In this document: one piece after another, positions 23,851 through 33,900 of the stretch
Layout: each line of letters opens with the position of its first letter
Position numbering within the stretch: the stretch's first letter is position 1
Source: Gammaproteobacteria bacterium
Lineage (GTDB): Bacteria > Pseudomonadota > Gammaproteobacteria > SZUA-140
DNA length: 45,881 nucleotides
Direction: 5' to 3'
NCBI GenBank assembly: GCA_015488555.1
Contig: WFNO01000011.1
Span: forward strand, 1 to 45,881
Program-made: the position numbers and the translations under genes
The notes under the pieces: model-generated
Told to the model about the DNA's origin: nothing
Database searches by the model: none
The model's input: the letters and a program-made list of their open reading frames with translations, nothing else

Positions 23851-24912
23851 ATGGCGCAACGAATTCCTGCTTTACCGAGCCTGGAGAACTGGCGCGAAGA
23901 GAAGCAGGCGGCTTATCTCTATCTCCTGGTAGCCGAACGCGAGCAGGACGAGGCCAAGGCCCGCCTGTTCCGCGCCCTGGCGCGCGCCGCCGAGTCCCAG
24001 GCCGAGATCTGGGCGCGGGAGATCGAACAGGCCGGCGGCCGGGTTCCGGAACGACTGGAACTCACGCCGCGCATCCGCATCGTCGCCTGGCTGATCCGTA
24101 CCTTCGGGCCGCGCGCCATCCGCCCGGTGCTGGCGGCGATGAAGGTGCGCGGGCTGTCGGTCTACAGCGGCGGTCACCTGCATGCCGGCCATCCCATGCC
24201 CACCAGCGTGGAGGAGGTGGGATACCGCCACAGCAGCCTGGGCGGGGGCGGCAATCTGCGGGCGGCGGTGTTCGGAGTCAACGACGGCCTGGTGTCCAAC
24301 GCCAGCCTGGTGCTGGGCGTGGCCGGCGCCACCCAGGACGGCCACATCGTGCTCATGAGCGGCGTCGCCGGGCTGGTGGCCGGAGCCGCTTCCATGGCCG
24401 CCGGCGAATACGTCTCGGTGCGTTCCCAGCGCGAACTCTACGAATACCAGATCCAGCTGGAACGCGAGGAACTGGAGCAATATCCGGAGGAAGAGGCCGA
24501 GGAACTGGCGCTCATCTACAACGCGCGCGGCGTGGACATGGAGGAAGCGCGGCGCATCGCCGCGGAGATGCTCAAGGATCCGGAACACGCCCTGGCCACC
24601 CTGGCGCGCGAAGAACTGGGGCTCAACCCGGACGACCTGGGTTCGCCCGTGGGGGCGGCGGCGGCCTCTTTTTTCTCGTTCGCCTTCGGCGCCCTGCTGC
24701 CCCTGCTGCCCTTCCTCTACGGTGCCGGCGACCGTCCCCTGCTCGCGACCGTCTCGATCACGGGCGTGAGCCTGTTCGTGGTGGGGGCCACGCTGAGCCT
24801 GTTCACCGGCCGCGGTGCACTGCGCGGCGGCCTGCGCATGCTGCTCATCGGCGGCAGCGCAGGACTCGTCACCTGGCTGGTGGGTCGCTTGCTGGGTGTG
24901 AGCCTGGCATGA
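23851..24912 (+). CDS. VIT1/CCC1 transporter with N-terminal ferritin-like domain
   Basis: A 353-residue fusion of a ferritin-like four-helix domain (about 10-95, EKQAAYLYLLVAEREQDEAKARLFRALARAAESQAEIW) to a VIT1/CCC1 membrane domain (about 130-353) with GNLRAAVFGVNDGLVSNASLVLGV, SMAAGEYVSVRSQRELYEYQI and two C-terminal helix pairs. This is the arrangement of membrane-bound ferritin (MbfA-like) proteins, which sense or bind iron at the soluble domain and move Fe2+ or Mn2+ out of the cytoplasm. The second helix has ESQAEIW rather than the usual ExxH, so the di-iron site may be incomplete. It stands alone between the kinase and pip, with no Fur box seen. Confidence 0.88.
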   Translation: MAQRIPALPSLENWREEKQAAYLYLLVAEREQDEAKARLFRALARAAESQAEIWAREIEQAGGRVPERLELTPRIRIVAWLIRTFGPRAIRPVLAAMKVRGLSVYSGGHLHAGHPMPTSVEEVGYRHSSLGGGGNLRAAVFGVNDGLVSNASLVLGVAGATQDGHIVLMSGVAGLVAGAASMAAGEYVSVRSQRELYEYQIQLEREELEQYPEEEAEELALIYNARGVDMEEARRIAAEMLKDPEHALATLAREELGLNPDDLGSPVGAAAASFFSFAFGALLPLLPFLYGAGDRPLLATVSITGVSLFVVGATLSLFTGRGALRGGLRMLLIGGSAGLVTWLVGRLLGVSLA

Positions 24913-25040
24913 GCCTGGTGTTGAACCCTGATGTGAAGGGGGCGTGAGAAGGGTCCCGGCGGCGCTTTACCTCTCCCCGCGCGGGATGCTAGGTTTTTTC
25001 ACGGCCGGTCTCTTCGCAAAACCGGTAAGGACATGACGCC

Positions 25041-26003
25041 GTGACCGATCTCTATCCCGACATCCGTCCCTACGTCCAGCACAGCCTGGCCGTGGAACCG
25101 CCTCACGTGCTGTACGTGGAGGAGTGCGGCAATCCCGAGGGCCTGCCGGTGCTGGTGGTGCACGGGGGGCCGGGTGCCGGCTGCGAGCCCTATCAGCGGC
25201 GTTTCTTCGATCCCGAGGTCTATCGCATCATTCTTTTCGATCAGCGCGGCTGCGGGCGTTCCACCCCCCATGCCGAGCTGGCGGGCAATACCACCCAGGC
25301 CCTGGTGGCCGACATGGAGGCCATCCGGGAACACCTGGGTCTCGAGTCCTGGGTGTTGTTCGGCGGTTCCTGGGGTTCCACCCTGAGCCTGGTCTACGCC
25401 GAGACCCATCCCGAACGGGTGCTGGGACTGATCCTGCGGGGCATCTTTCTGTGCCGCCCTTGTGAGATCCGCTGGTTCTATCAGGAGGGGGCCAGCCGGA
25501 TCCATCCCGACTACTGGCAGCAATACCTCTCGGTCATACCGGAAGCGGAGCGGGACGATCTCCTGCAGGCCTATCACAGGCGGCTCACCGGCAGCGACGA
25601 AGTGGCGCGCATGGCCGCGGCCAAGGCCTGGTGCCGCTGGGAGGCCCAGGCGGCCACCCTGCTGCCCAACGACAAGCTGGTGTCCCATTTCACCGACCCC
25701 TTCACCGCCTTGAGTCTGGCTCGTATCGAGAACCACTATTTCATGCACGGTGCCTTCCTGGAGCCCGATCAGATCCTACGCCAGGCCCACCGCCTGGCGG
25801 GTATCCCGGGCTACATCGTGCACGGCCGTTACGACGTGGTCTGCCCGCTGGAGAACGCCTTTCTCCTGCACCAGGCCTGGCCGCAGTCCGAGCTGCGGGT
25901 CATCGCGGACGCTGGCCATTCCGCGCTGGAACCAGGCATCCGCCGGGCCCTGGTGGAGGCCGCCCGCGCGCTCGCCCGCCGCCTCAGTCAAGATCGCCCA
26001 TGA
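25041..26003 (+). CDS. pip: Proline iminopeptidase
   Basis: A 320-residue alpha/beta-hydrolase of peptidase family S33 that removes N-terminal proline from peptides in the cytosol. It shows the oxyanion segment VHGGPGAGC, the FDQRGCGRSTPH signature, the nucleophile elbow GGSWGSTL (Ser110), the acidic residue in HGRYDVVCP, and the His in DAGHSALEPG. Length and the NTTQALVADMEAIREHLG helix are typical. No overlap with VIT1; it overlaps dtd by 4 bases, so the two are coupled. Between VIT1 and pip (128 bases) a CCCGCGCGGG palindrome is followed within 8 bases by six T, which could be a weak terminator for VIT1. Confidence 0.94.
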   Translation: MTDLYPDIRPYVQHSLAVEPPHVLYVEECGNPEGLPVLVVHGGPGAGCEPYQRRFFDPEVYRIILFDQRGCGRSTPHAELAGNTTQALVADMEAIREHLGLESWVLFGGSWGSTLSLVYAETHPERVLGLILRGIFLCRPCEIRWFYQEGASRIHPDYWQQYLSVIPEAERDDLLQAYHRRLTGSDEVARMAAAKAWCRWEAQAATLLPNDKLVSHFTDPFTALSLARIENHYFMHGAFLEPDQILRQAHRLAGIPGYIVHGRYDVVCPLENAFLLHQAWPQSELRVIADAGHSALEPGIRRALVEAARALARRLSQDRP

Positions 26004-26455
26004 TTGGTTTGTTGCAACGGGTGTGTGAGGCCTCGGTCACCGTGGCGCAAGAGACGGTGGCCCGCATCGGCCCGGGATTGCTGGTGTTCCTCGCCGTGGA
26101 ACGGGGCGACGATCCGGCCCAGTGCCGGCGCATGATGGCGCGCATCGCCGATTATCGGATCTTCCCCGACGCCGCCGGCCGCATGAACCGCAGCCTGCGT
26201 GACTGCGGTGGCGAGCTGCTGCTGGTGCCCCAGTTCACCCTGGCCGCGGACACGCGCAAGGGCAACCGCCCCAGTTTCACCCCCGCGGCGCCACCCGCGG
26301 AGGGCGAGCGCCTCTTCCACGAGTGTGTGGCCCAGGCGCGGGCGCTGGGGGTTGCCGTACAGACAGGGCGTTTCGGCGCCCACATGCAGGTGGCGCTGGT
26401 GAATGACGGTCCGGTGACCATCCACCTGCGGGTGGCGCCGGACGAGACCCGCTGA
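26000..26455 (+). CDS. dtd: D-aminoacyl-tRNA deacylase
   Basis: Removes D-amino acids mistakenly loaded onto tRNA. The 151-residue protein has the normal length and both family motifs: the segment LLVPQFTLAADT, in the place of the usual SQxxL motif, and NDGPVTIHL, matching the (N/D)xGPVT motif. The first motif has Pro where the E. coli protein has Ser (SQFTL). It starts MIGLLQRVCEASVTV at ATG 26000, inside the pip stop, and is followed by apaH after 7 bases, so pip-dtd-apaH form an operon. The Ser to Pro change occurs in some relatives as far as I recall; activity is likely kept. Confidence 0.93.
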   Translation: MIGLLQRVCEASVTVAQETVARIGPGLLVFLAVERGDDPAQCRRMMARIADYRIFPDAAGRMNRSLRDCGGELLLVPQFTLAADTRKGNRPSFTPAAPPAEGERLFHECVAQARALGVAVQTGRFGAHMQVALVNDGPVTIHLRVAPDETR

Positions 26456-26462
26456 AGGGGCG

Positions 26463-27281
26463 ATGGCGGTATTCGTGATCGGTGACGTGCAGGGGTGTTA
26501 CGACGCCCTGCGTGCCCTGTTGCGCAGGGTCCGTTACTCGCCGGATCGGGATCGGCTCTGGTTCGTGGGTGATCTGGTCAATCGCGGCCCGCGTTCGCTG
26601 GACGTGTTGCGTTTCGTGCGCGACCTGGGCGAGGGGGCGGTGGCGGTGCTGGGCAACCACGATCTCCATCTGCTGGCCGTGGCCGCCGGTGCCCAGGCCC
26701 TGCGGCCCGCGGACACCTTGGCGCCGATCCTGGCGGCCCCGGATCGCAGCGCCCTGCTGGACTGGCTGCGCCGCCGCCCACTGTTGCACGAGGATCCGCA
26801 CACCGGATTCGTCATGATCCATGCCGGCCTGCCGCCCCAGTGGGATCTGGCACAGGCCCGTGCCCGGGCCCGCGAGGTGGAGGCGGTGCTGGCCTCGGAC
26901 GCCAGCGAGGCATTCTTCCGCCATCTCTATGGCGACCGGCCTGCGCGCTGGTCGGAGCGCCTCACCGGCTGGGACCGCCTGCGGTTCATCGTCAATTGTT
27001 TCACCCGCCTGCGTTTCTGCACCCCCGAGGGAGAGCTGTTGCTGGCCGAGAAGGGGCCACCGGAATCGATCGCGGGTTCGGCCCTGCCCTGGTTCCGGGT
27101 GCCGGGGCGGGCCAGTGCCGGCCTGTGCATCGTCTGCGGGCACTGGGCGGCGCTCGGGCGCCACCGGGAGGCCGGAGTCTGGGCCATCGACAGCGGCTGT
27201 GTATGGGGAGGCGCGCTCACCGCCCTGCGCCTGGACGAGAGCCCGGTGTGGTGCAGCGAGCCTTGCGGGGGCTGTGATTGA
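26463..27281 (+). CDS. apaH: Symmetrical bis(5'-nucleosyl)-tetraphosphatase
   Basis: Hydrolyses diadenosine tetraphosphate to ADP, and in E. coli also removes Np4 RNA caps. The 272-residue protein is a calcineurin-like metallophosphatase: metal motifs GDVQGCYDAL, GDLVNRGP, GNHD and MIHAG appear in order, followed by the ApaH-specific part LYGDRPARWSERLTGWDRLRFIVNCFTRLRFC and CGHWAALG. A good AAGGGG ribosome site precedes ATG 26463. The C-terminus is Cys-rich (VWCSEPCGGCD). Its last codons sit in a 13-base tandem duplication. Confidence 0.95.
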   Translation: MAVFVIGDVQGCYDALRALLRRVRYSPDRDRLWFVGDLVNRGPRSLDVLRFVRDLGEGAVAVLGNHDLHLLAVAAGAQALRPADTLAPILAAPDRSALLDWLRRRPLLHEDPHTGFVMIHAGLPPQWDLAQARARAREVEAVLASDASEAFFRHLYGDRPARWSERLTGWDRLRFIVNCFTRLRFCTPEGELLLAEKGPPESIAGSALPWFRVPGRASAGLCIVCGHWAALGRHREAGVWAIDSGCVWGGALTALRLDESPVWCSEPCGGCD

Positions 27282-27301
27282 ACGCGGGGATTGAACGCGG
27301 G
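27276..27301. repeat. Perfect 13-base tandem duplication at the apaH stop
   Basis: Two perfect adjacent copies of gattgaacgcggg overlap the apaH stop codon (TGA at 27279-27281). The first copy therefore contains the stop and the second a duplicate of it. No stable hairpin with a T run was seen between apaH and the convergent hemF. Confidence 0.9.
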
Positions 27302-27372
27302 ACATCCGGTCCGCTCGATCCCGTTCCCCCGCTTCGTTTCGGGCGGCGCGGATGATGGGAAGATGGCGTCGC

Positions 27373-28341
<969 letters not shown>

Positions 28342-28351
28342 CTATAGCGCG

Positions 28352-28915
28352 TCAGCCGCCCGGGCGCACGATGCGCCCGCTGCGGGCATCGCGGATCTGG
28401 GTGGGTGCGCCCAGACCGCCGGTGGCGCCGGCGAGGACGAGGTCCACCGCATCACCGAAATAACGCCGCACCTGCAGGGCCGTACGCGCCGGGGGCCGGC
28501 CGGCGGGATTGGCGCTGGTGGATACCAGGGCGCCGCCCCAGACCCGGCACAGGGCTGCGGCCAGCGGATGGGCGGTGACCCGCAGGGCGATGGTGTCGTG
28601 GGCGCCGCGCAGCCAGAACGGCACCTGGGGGGCGGCCGGCACCAGCCAGGTGACCGGCCCGGGCCAGCTGCGCCGCAGCCGGCGCCACAGAGAGGGCTCC
28701 AGCGTGCCCATGTAAGGATGCAGGGCCTCGAGGTCCGCCGCGATGAGAATCAGCCCCTTGTGCAGGGGGCGTCCCTTCAATATCAGCAATTGTAGTACCG
28801 CGACGGGATCGAGGGGATCGCAACCGAGCCCGTACACGCCCTCGGTGGGATAGGCCACCACCCCCCCGGCCCGCAGGACGGCGGCGGCGCGGCGCAGTTG
28901 GAAGGCCGTGCTCAA
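28352..28915 (-). CDS. tsaC: Threonylcarbamoyl-AMP synthase
   Basis: Makes L-threonylcarbamoyladenylate from threonine, bicarbonate and ATP for the t6A modification of tRNAs reading ANN codons. At 187 residues it is the short YrdC/TsaC form without a SUA5 domain. It shows [16 protein letters not shown], the KGRP segment in [28 protein letters not shown] and [10 protein letters not shown]. Its start overlaps the purE stop by 4 bases. In E. coli tsaC is near other housekeeping genes; here it is coupled to purE. Confidence 0.95.
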   Translation of the reverse strand: MSTAFQLRRAAAVLRAGGVVAYPTEGVYGLGCDPLDPVAVLQLLILKGRPLHKGLILIAADLEALHPYMGTLEPSLWRRLRRSWPGPVTWLVPAAPQVPFWLRGAHDTIALRVTAHPLAAALCRVWGGALVSTSANPAGRPPARTALQVRRYFGDAVDLVLAGATGGLGAPTQIRDARSGRIVRPGG

Positions 28916-29421
28916 GCCTTGCCCAGCCGTGCCTGCAACTCCTGGTTCTTGGCCATCACGGCCGCGGCGTTGTCCAGGCGTGCCTGGCGCAGGCGCTCCG
29001 CCAGTGCCGGGTCATTCAGGGCCAGGATCTGGGCCGCCAGCCAGGCGGCGTTCTTGGCCCCGGCCTTGCCCACCGCCACACAGGCCACGGGGATGCCGCC
29101 CGGCATCTGCACCGTGGAGAGCAGGGCATCCATGCCCTGCAATGGGCCGGCGTCCAGGGGCACGCCGATCACCGGGCGTATGGTGAGGGCCGATACCGCC
29201 CCGGCCAGGTGGGCGGCCAGGCCGGCGGCGGCGATGAACACCCCGCAGCCGCGGCGTTCGGCGTCCGTGACGTAGTCGTGGGTGGCGGCCGGCGTGCGGT
29301 GTGCCGAGGTGATGCGCACCTCGTGCGGGATGTCCAATTCCCGCAGCACGTTCAGCGTGGCTTCCATGACGGACAGGTCGCTGTCCGAGCCCATCAACAC
29401 GGCGACGAAAGGTTTCGACAT
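28912..29421 (-). CDS. purE: 5-(Carboxyamino)imidazole ribonucleotide mutase
   Basis: Class I PurE rearranges N5-CAIR to CAIR in purine synthesis. The 169-residue protein has the usual length and blocks [12 protein letters not shown], the catalytic-histidine segment [34 protein letters not shown], and [24 protein letters not shown]. The ribosome site is GAGGAGAG just before the ATG at 29421. It lies 82 bases after purD, so purD-purE-tsaC are probably co-transcribed. The usual partner purK is not in the window. Confidence 0.97.
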   Translation of the reverse strand: MSKPFVAVLMGSDSDLSVMEATLNVLRELDIPHEVRITSAHRTPAATHDYVTDAERRGCGVFIAAAGLAAHLAGAVSALTIRPVIGVPLDAGPLQGMDALLSTVQMPGGIPVACVAVGKAGAKNAAWLAAQILALNDPALAERLRQARLDNAAAVMAKNQELQARLGKA

Positions 29422-29503
29422 GGTTTCTCTCCTCGATCAGGTGTTGGAATCCCACATGAGACGAAGGCAGGTGGCCCGGCCGTCTCTGGAAGGCTTCACG
29501 GTA

Positions 29504-30811
29504 TCACGGCACCGCACGTTCTGCGCGTGCCAGCGCCCGGTAGCCGATGTCCTTGCGGTAGAACATGTCCGGCCAGTGGATGCGCGCCGCCCGGCGGTAG
29601 GCCTGCTGCTGGGCCTCGCGCACGCTTTCACCCAGGGCGCACACGCACAGGACGCGGCCGCCGGCGGTGACCACTCGCCCGCCGCGCAGGGCGGTGCCGG
29701 CATGAAAGATCTTCACGCCCTCTTCCTCTGGACCCTCCAGGCCTTCGATCGGGTCCCCCTTGCGGTAGCTGCCGGGATAGCCGCCGGCGGCCAGCACCAC
29801 GCCCAGGGCGCTGCGCGGATCCCAGTCCGCACGGGCTTCGTGCAGGCGGCCTGCCAGCGCCAGGCGGCACAGGTCCGCCAGGTCCGAGCGCAGGCGCATC
29901 ATGATGGGCTGGGTCTCGGGATCGCCGCAGCGGCAGTTGAACTCCAGGACCTTGGGTTCACCCACCGGGGTGATCATGAGGCCGGCATAAAGGAAGCCCG
30001 TGTACGGGTGTCCATCGGTGGCCATGCCGCGCAGCACGGGGTCGATGACCTCCCGCAGGATGCGCTGGTGCAATTCCGGGGTGATCACCGGGGCCGGGGA
30101 ATAGGCGCCCATGCCGCCGGTGTTGGGACCGCGATCACCCTCGTCGCGGGGCTTGTGGTCCTGGGAGGTGGCCAGGGGCAGGGCCTGTGCGCCGTCTGCC
30201 ATGACGATGAAGCTCGCTTCCTCTCCTTCCAGAAATTCCTCCACCACGATACGGTGCCCGGCCTCGCCGAAGGCATTGCCGGCCAGCATGTCGCGCGCGG
30301 CGGCCTCCGCTTCCGCCAGGGTGCGGGCCACCACCACTCCCTTGCCGGCGGCCAGCCCGTCAGCCTTCACCACCAGGGGGGCGCGCCGCTCGCGGATGTA
30401 GGCCAGGGCTTGGTCCAGGTCATGGAAACTGGCGTAGGCCGCGGTGGGGATGCCGTGGCGTTGCATGAAGGACTTGGCGAAGGCCTTGGACCCCTCCAGC
30501 TGGGCCGCGGCGCGGGTGGGTCCGAAGCAGGCCAGGCCCGCCTCGCGAAAGGCATCCACGATACCCGCCACCAGGGGGGCCTCGGGCCCCACGAGGGTGA
30601 GGTCGATGGCCTGGTCCCGGGCGAAGCGGCGCAACGCCTCGATGTCCCCGGCGTCGATGGCGACGTTTTCCATGCCCGGCTCGCGCGCGGTGCCGGCATT
30701 GCCCGGCGCCACGTATACCCGATCCACTTGCGGCGACTGGGCCGCCTTCCAGGCCAGGGCGTGTTCGCGCCCGCCACCGCCCACCACCAATACTTTGAGT
30801 CGTTCGGCCAT
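29504..30811 (-). CDS. purD: Phosphoribosylamine-glycine ligase
   Basis: PurD joins phosphoribosylamine and glycine using ATP in purine synthesis. The 435-residue ATP-grasp enzyme begins LKVLVVGGGGREHALAWKAAQSP, followed by LVGPEAPLVAGIVDAF, the ATP loop VVKADGLAAGKGVVVA, DHKPRDEGDRGPNTGGMGAYSP and the metal-binding segment VLEFNCRCGDPETQP. The ATG at 30811 gives the normal N-terminus; an upstream Met (30862) has no support. Upstream lie a Fur-like motif, a REP palindrome and the divergent giant gene. In E. coli purD sits next to purH; here purH is on the other side of the giant gene, about 6 kb away. Confidence 0.97.
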   Translation of the reverse strand: MAERLKVLVVGGGGREHALAWKAAQSPQVDRVYVAPGNAGTAREPGMENVAIDAGDIEALRRFARDQAIDLTLVGPEAPLVAGIVDAFREAGLACFGPTRAAAQLEGSKAFAKSFMQRHGIPTAAYASFHDLDQALAYIRERRAPLVVKADGLAAGKGVVVARTLAEAEAAARDMLAGNAFGEAGHRIVVEEFLEGEEASFIVMADGAQALPLATSQDHKPRDEGDRGPNTGGMGAYSPAPVITPELHQRILREVIDPVLRGMATDGHPYTGFLYAGLMITPVGEPKVLEFNCRCGDPETQPIMMRLRSDLADLCRLALAGRLHEARADWDPRSALGVVLAAGGYPGSYRKGDPIEGLEGPEEEGVKIFHAGTALRGGRVVTAGGRVLCVCALGESVREAQQQAYRRAARIHWPDMFYRKDIGYRALARAERAVP

Positions 30812-30874
30812 TGCGGTCCCTACTGCGAAAGCGCAAAGATGACAGTCTAGAAGCAAAGCCATGCCGCTGACAAC

Positions 30875-30889
30875 CGAGAATCATTTTTA
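30875..30889. promoter_or_regulatory. Possible Fur-box-like motif
   Basis: CGAGAATCATTTTTA matches about 11 of the 14 informative positions of the 7-1-7 Fur consensus (tgataatnattatca). It lies between purD and the giant propeller gene. A related but weaker CGAGAATCGTTCTCG (30909-30923) is in the REP arm and loop. This is sequence resemblance only; binding is not known. Confidence 0.3.
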
Positions 30890-30893
30890 TCTG

Positions 30894-30938
30894 GGGGTCG
30901 GTGGCAAACGAGAATCGTTCTCGTTTGTCACCGACCCC
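30894..30938. repeat. REP-type palindrome upstream of the giant gene
   Basis: Arms of 21 bases (30894-30914 and 30918-30938) flank a 3-base loop TCG; one G:T mismatch occurs at the eleventh position. The GGGGTCGGTG base resembles the GGGGTCAG base of the REP near metH, so both may belong to families moved by a REP-associated transposase encoded elsewhere. The right arm overlaps the -35 box of a promoter. Confidence 0.85.
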
Positions 30939-30951
30939 TGCGTGGTATAAT
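30925..30951 (+). promoter_or_regulatory. Strong sigma-70-like promoter of the giant propeller gene
   Basis: A perfect -10 box TATAAT (30946-30951) carries the extended-10 TGG just before it. TTGTCA (30925-30930) is a 5-of-6 match to the -35 consensus, at a somewhat short spacing of 15. Transcription would start near 30958, about 29 bases before the preferred ATG at 30987. The -35 box is inside the REP right arm. Confidence 0.65.
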
Positions 30952-30986
30952 TCAAGTGTTTGATCACCTGGATTTGCCCGCCCTGC

Positions 30987-33900
30987 ATGTCTTCCTCTTG
31001 CTCCTTGCGCTTCTCCACACGGGTGGCATGGCTCGCGTCCTGCATAGTCCTGCTGGTCTGGTGTGCCCAGGCGCAGGCGGTGCGCACGGCGCTGTGGACG
31101 GCCAACGGTCCCGTGTATGCCAGTGCCGTGTTCGGCACGCACACGGGTGAGGCCACGGGCGGTGGGATCGTCTTCGACGTGGCCACGGTGCTACTGGACC
31201 GGGCCTATCCCCGTATCCAGGGCACGGTGTATGCGGTGGTCTCCGATGGTGCAGGGGGCTGGTTCGTAGGCGGGGAGTTCACCACTGCGGGTGTGGCGCG
31301 CAGCAATCTCCTCCATTTGCGCCCCGACCGCAGCGTGAATGCCTTTTGGGATCCGGCACCGAATGGTCCCGTCTACGCCTTGGCCTTGTCCACTGATGGC
31401 GCCGTGCTCTACGCAGGCGGGGACTTCACCCACGTCGGCGGCGCAGCCCGCGCACGCCTGGCGGCCCTGGATGCGGTTACCGGAGCGCCGCTGGCCTGGA
31501 ATGCCGGTGCCGACGCACCGGTGCGGGCCCTGGTGCTGGCACCGGATGGGGCCACCCTGTACGTGGGCGGGGACTTTGCCAGTGTGGGCGGCGAACCGCG
31601 CCAGGGGCTGGCGGCCGTGGCCACCGGGGACGGCTCGGTACGGGCGGACTGGCAGGCGGATACGAATGGCAGGGTACTGGCTTTGCTGGTGGCGGGAGAC
31701 CAGGTCTATGCCGGCGGGGATTTCACCACTGTGGCGGGGCAGGCCCGCAATCGCCTGGCGGCTCTGGCGCTGGCCGATGGCACGCCGAGCGCCTGGAATC
31801 CGGATGCCGACGCCACGGTGCGGGCGCTGGCCCACGCAGGCGAAGGACTGCTCTACGTAGGCGGGGATTTCACCAGCATCGGTGGCGAGCCCCGCGCGCG
31901 CCTGGCGGCCTTGGATCTCGACGCCATTCATGCGGACCGGGCCACGGCCTGGAATCCCGGTGCCGACGGTCCGGTGCACGCCCTGTGGCTGGACGGTACC
32001 CTGCTCTATGCCGCCGGAGCGTTCACCAGCGCAGGAGGTGCGGTGAGGGCGGGTCTGGTGGTACTGGATACCAATGTCGTTTCCGGCGGAGCCACGGACT
32101 GGGATGCTGGACTCGCGGGTCCTGGCTATGCCCTGGCATTGGCGGACGGGCGCCTGTTCGTGGGGGGGGGCTTCGACGGGGCCACGGACCAGGCCGCGTT
32201 GTATCTCGGCGGGGATTTCGACTACGTGGGGCCGGTCACCGGCCACGGCGTGGTCTTGGCGGCCGATCCGGCACAGCCCGGCGACGACGGCCTGCTGGCC
32301 TTCGAACCGGTGGTGGATGGTCCGATCCATGCCGTGGTGCCTGACGGGTCCGGCGGCTGGTTCATCGGCGGCGAATTTTTCACCGTGGGAGGGGTGGATC
32401 GCAGCCACCTGGCCCACATCCGGGCCGACGGCAGCGTGGATCCCAGCTGGGATCCGTCTCCGAACGCACCGGTGCGCGCCTTGGCCGTGGCAGGCGGCGT
32501 GGTCTACGCCGGCGGCGACTTCACGGCCATGGGCGGCCAGGCCCGCAGCCGTATCGCGGCGCTGGATGCGGCCACGGGTGCGGTGACGGCCTGGAATCCG
32601 GGCGCCGATGCCACGGTGCGCGCCTTGGTCGTGGCGGGCGGCGTGGTCTACGCCGGCGGCGACTTCACGGCCATGGGTGGCCAGGCCCGCAGCCGTATCG
32701 CGGCGCTGGATGCGGCCACGGGTGCGGTGACGGCCTGGAATCCGGGCGCCGATGCCACGGTGCGCAGCTTGCTGGTGGCAGGTGGCGTGGTCTATGCCGG
32801 CGGGGATTTCACGGCCGTGGGCGGCAAGGCGCGCAATCGCATCGCGGCGGTGGATGCGGCCACGGGTGCGGTGACGGCCTGGAATCCGGATGCCGACGGC
32901 CCCGTGTATGCCCTGGTGTTGGGGAGCGACGGCACTACGCTCTATGCCGGCGGGGACTTCACCGCGCTGGCGGGCGGCGCCGTGGCGCGAGCCCGGCTGG
33001 CGGCCCTGGACAGCACTACCAACGTGACTGCGGATATTCCCACCGCCTGGAATCCCGGCGCCGACGGTCCGGTGTACAGCCTGCAGCTCGCAGGCACCAC
33101 CCTGTACACCGGCGGCGATTTCACCACCCTGGGAGGGCTGGTACGTCTGCGTCTGGGGGCCCTGACGGCGGATCCGGCCGATCCGCTGGCCGACGCTCCC
33201 ACCCCCTGGACCCCCCAGGCGGGGGATGCGGTGTATGCCCTGGCGCTGGACGGCACCGCGCTCTATGCCGGCGGTGCCTTCGAGTCGGTGGGGGGCGTTC
33301 GGCGCCTGCGCCTGGCCGCTTTCAGCCTCAACGACGGCGCCGTGCTGGATTGGGATCCGGCGGCGGATGGGCCCGTGTATACGCTCAGCTTCTCCCCCGA
33401 TGGCAATGCCCTGTATGCCGGCGGGGCCTTCACCGCCATCGGCGGGCGCCCGCGCAACCGGGTGGCAGCATTGGATCGCCGCACCGGCGTGGCCAATTTC
33501 TGGAGTCCCAATGCGGACGGTCCCGTCTATGCCCTGGAGCCGGCGCCCGACGGCAGCGTGATCTACGCCGGCGGTGCCTTCGAGGCCATCGGCGGCGAGT
33601 ATCGCCCGCAGCTGGCCGCCCTGCGGCCCAATGGCAGGGCCACGCCCTGGTTTCCGGACCTCGCAGGCTCCAGCGCCGTTCCTGCCACCGCAGGAGCGGT
33701 GTATGCCCTGTGGCTGGAGGACGAGATCCTGTATGCGGGCGGGGATTTCGCCACCGCGGGCGGGACCGCGCACGCCGGTCTGGTGGCCCTGGATGTTACC
33801 AGTGCGACCGCTCTGGACTGGTCTCCCCAGGTGCAAGGCGTGGTCCGGACCCTGTACCTGGACGCTGGCCGCGGGACCCTGTATGCAGGGGGGCTTTTCA

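Noticed and set aside
24913-25040. Strong terminator after the VIT1 gene
   Set aside because: CCCGCGCGGG is palindromic but the six-T run is 8 bases further on, so it fits an intrinsic terminator poorly; mentioned only as weak.
32501-32932. Tandem repeats considered as a CRISPR array
   Set aside because: Units are contiguous, 144 bases long, in frame and protein-coding; there are no unique spacers and no cas genes.
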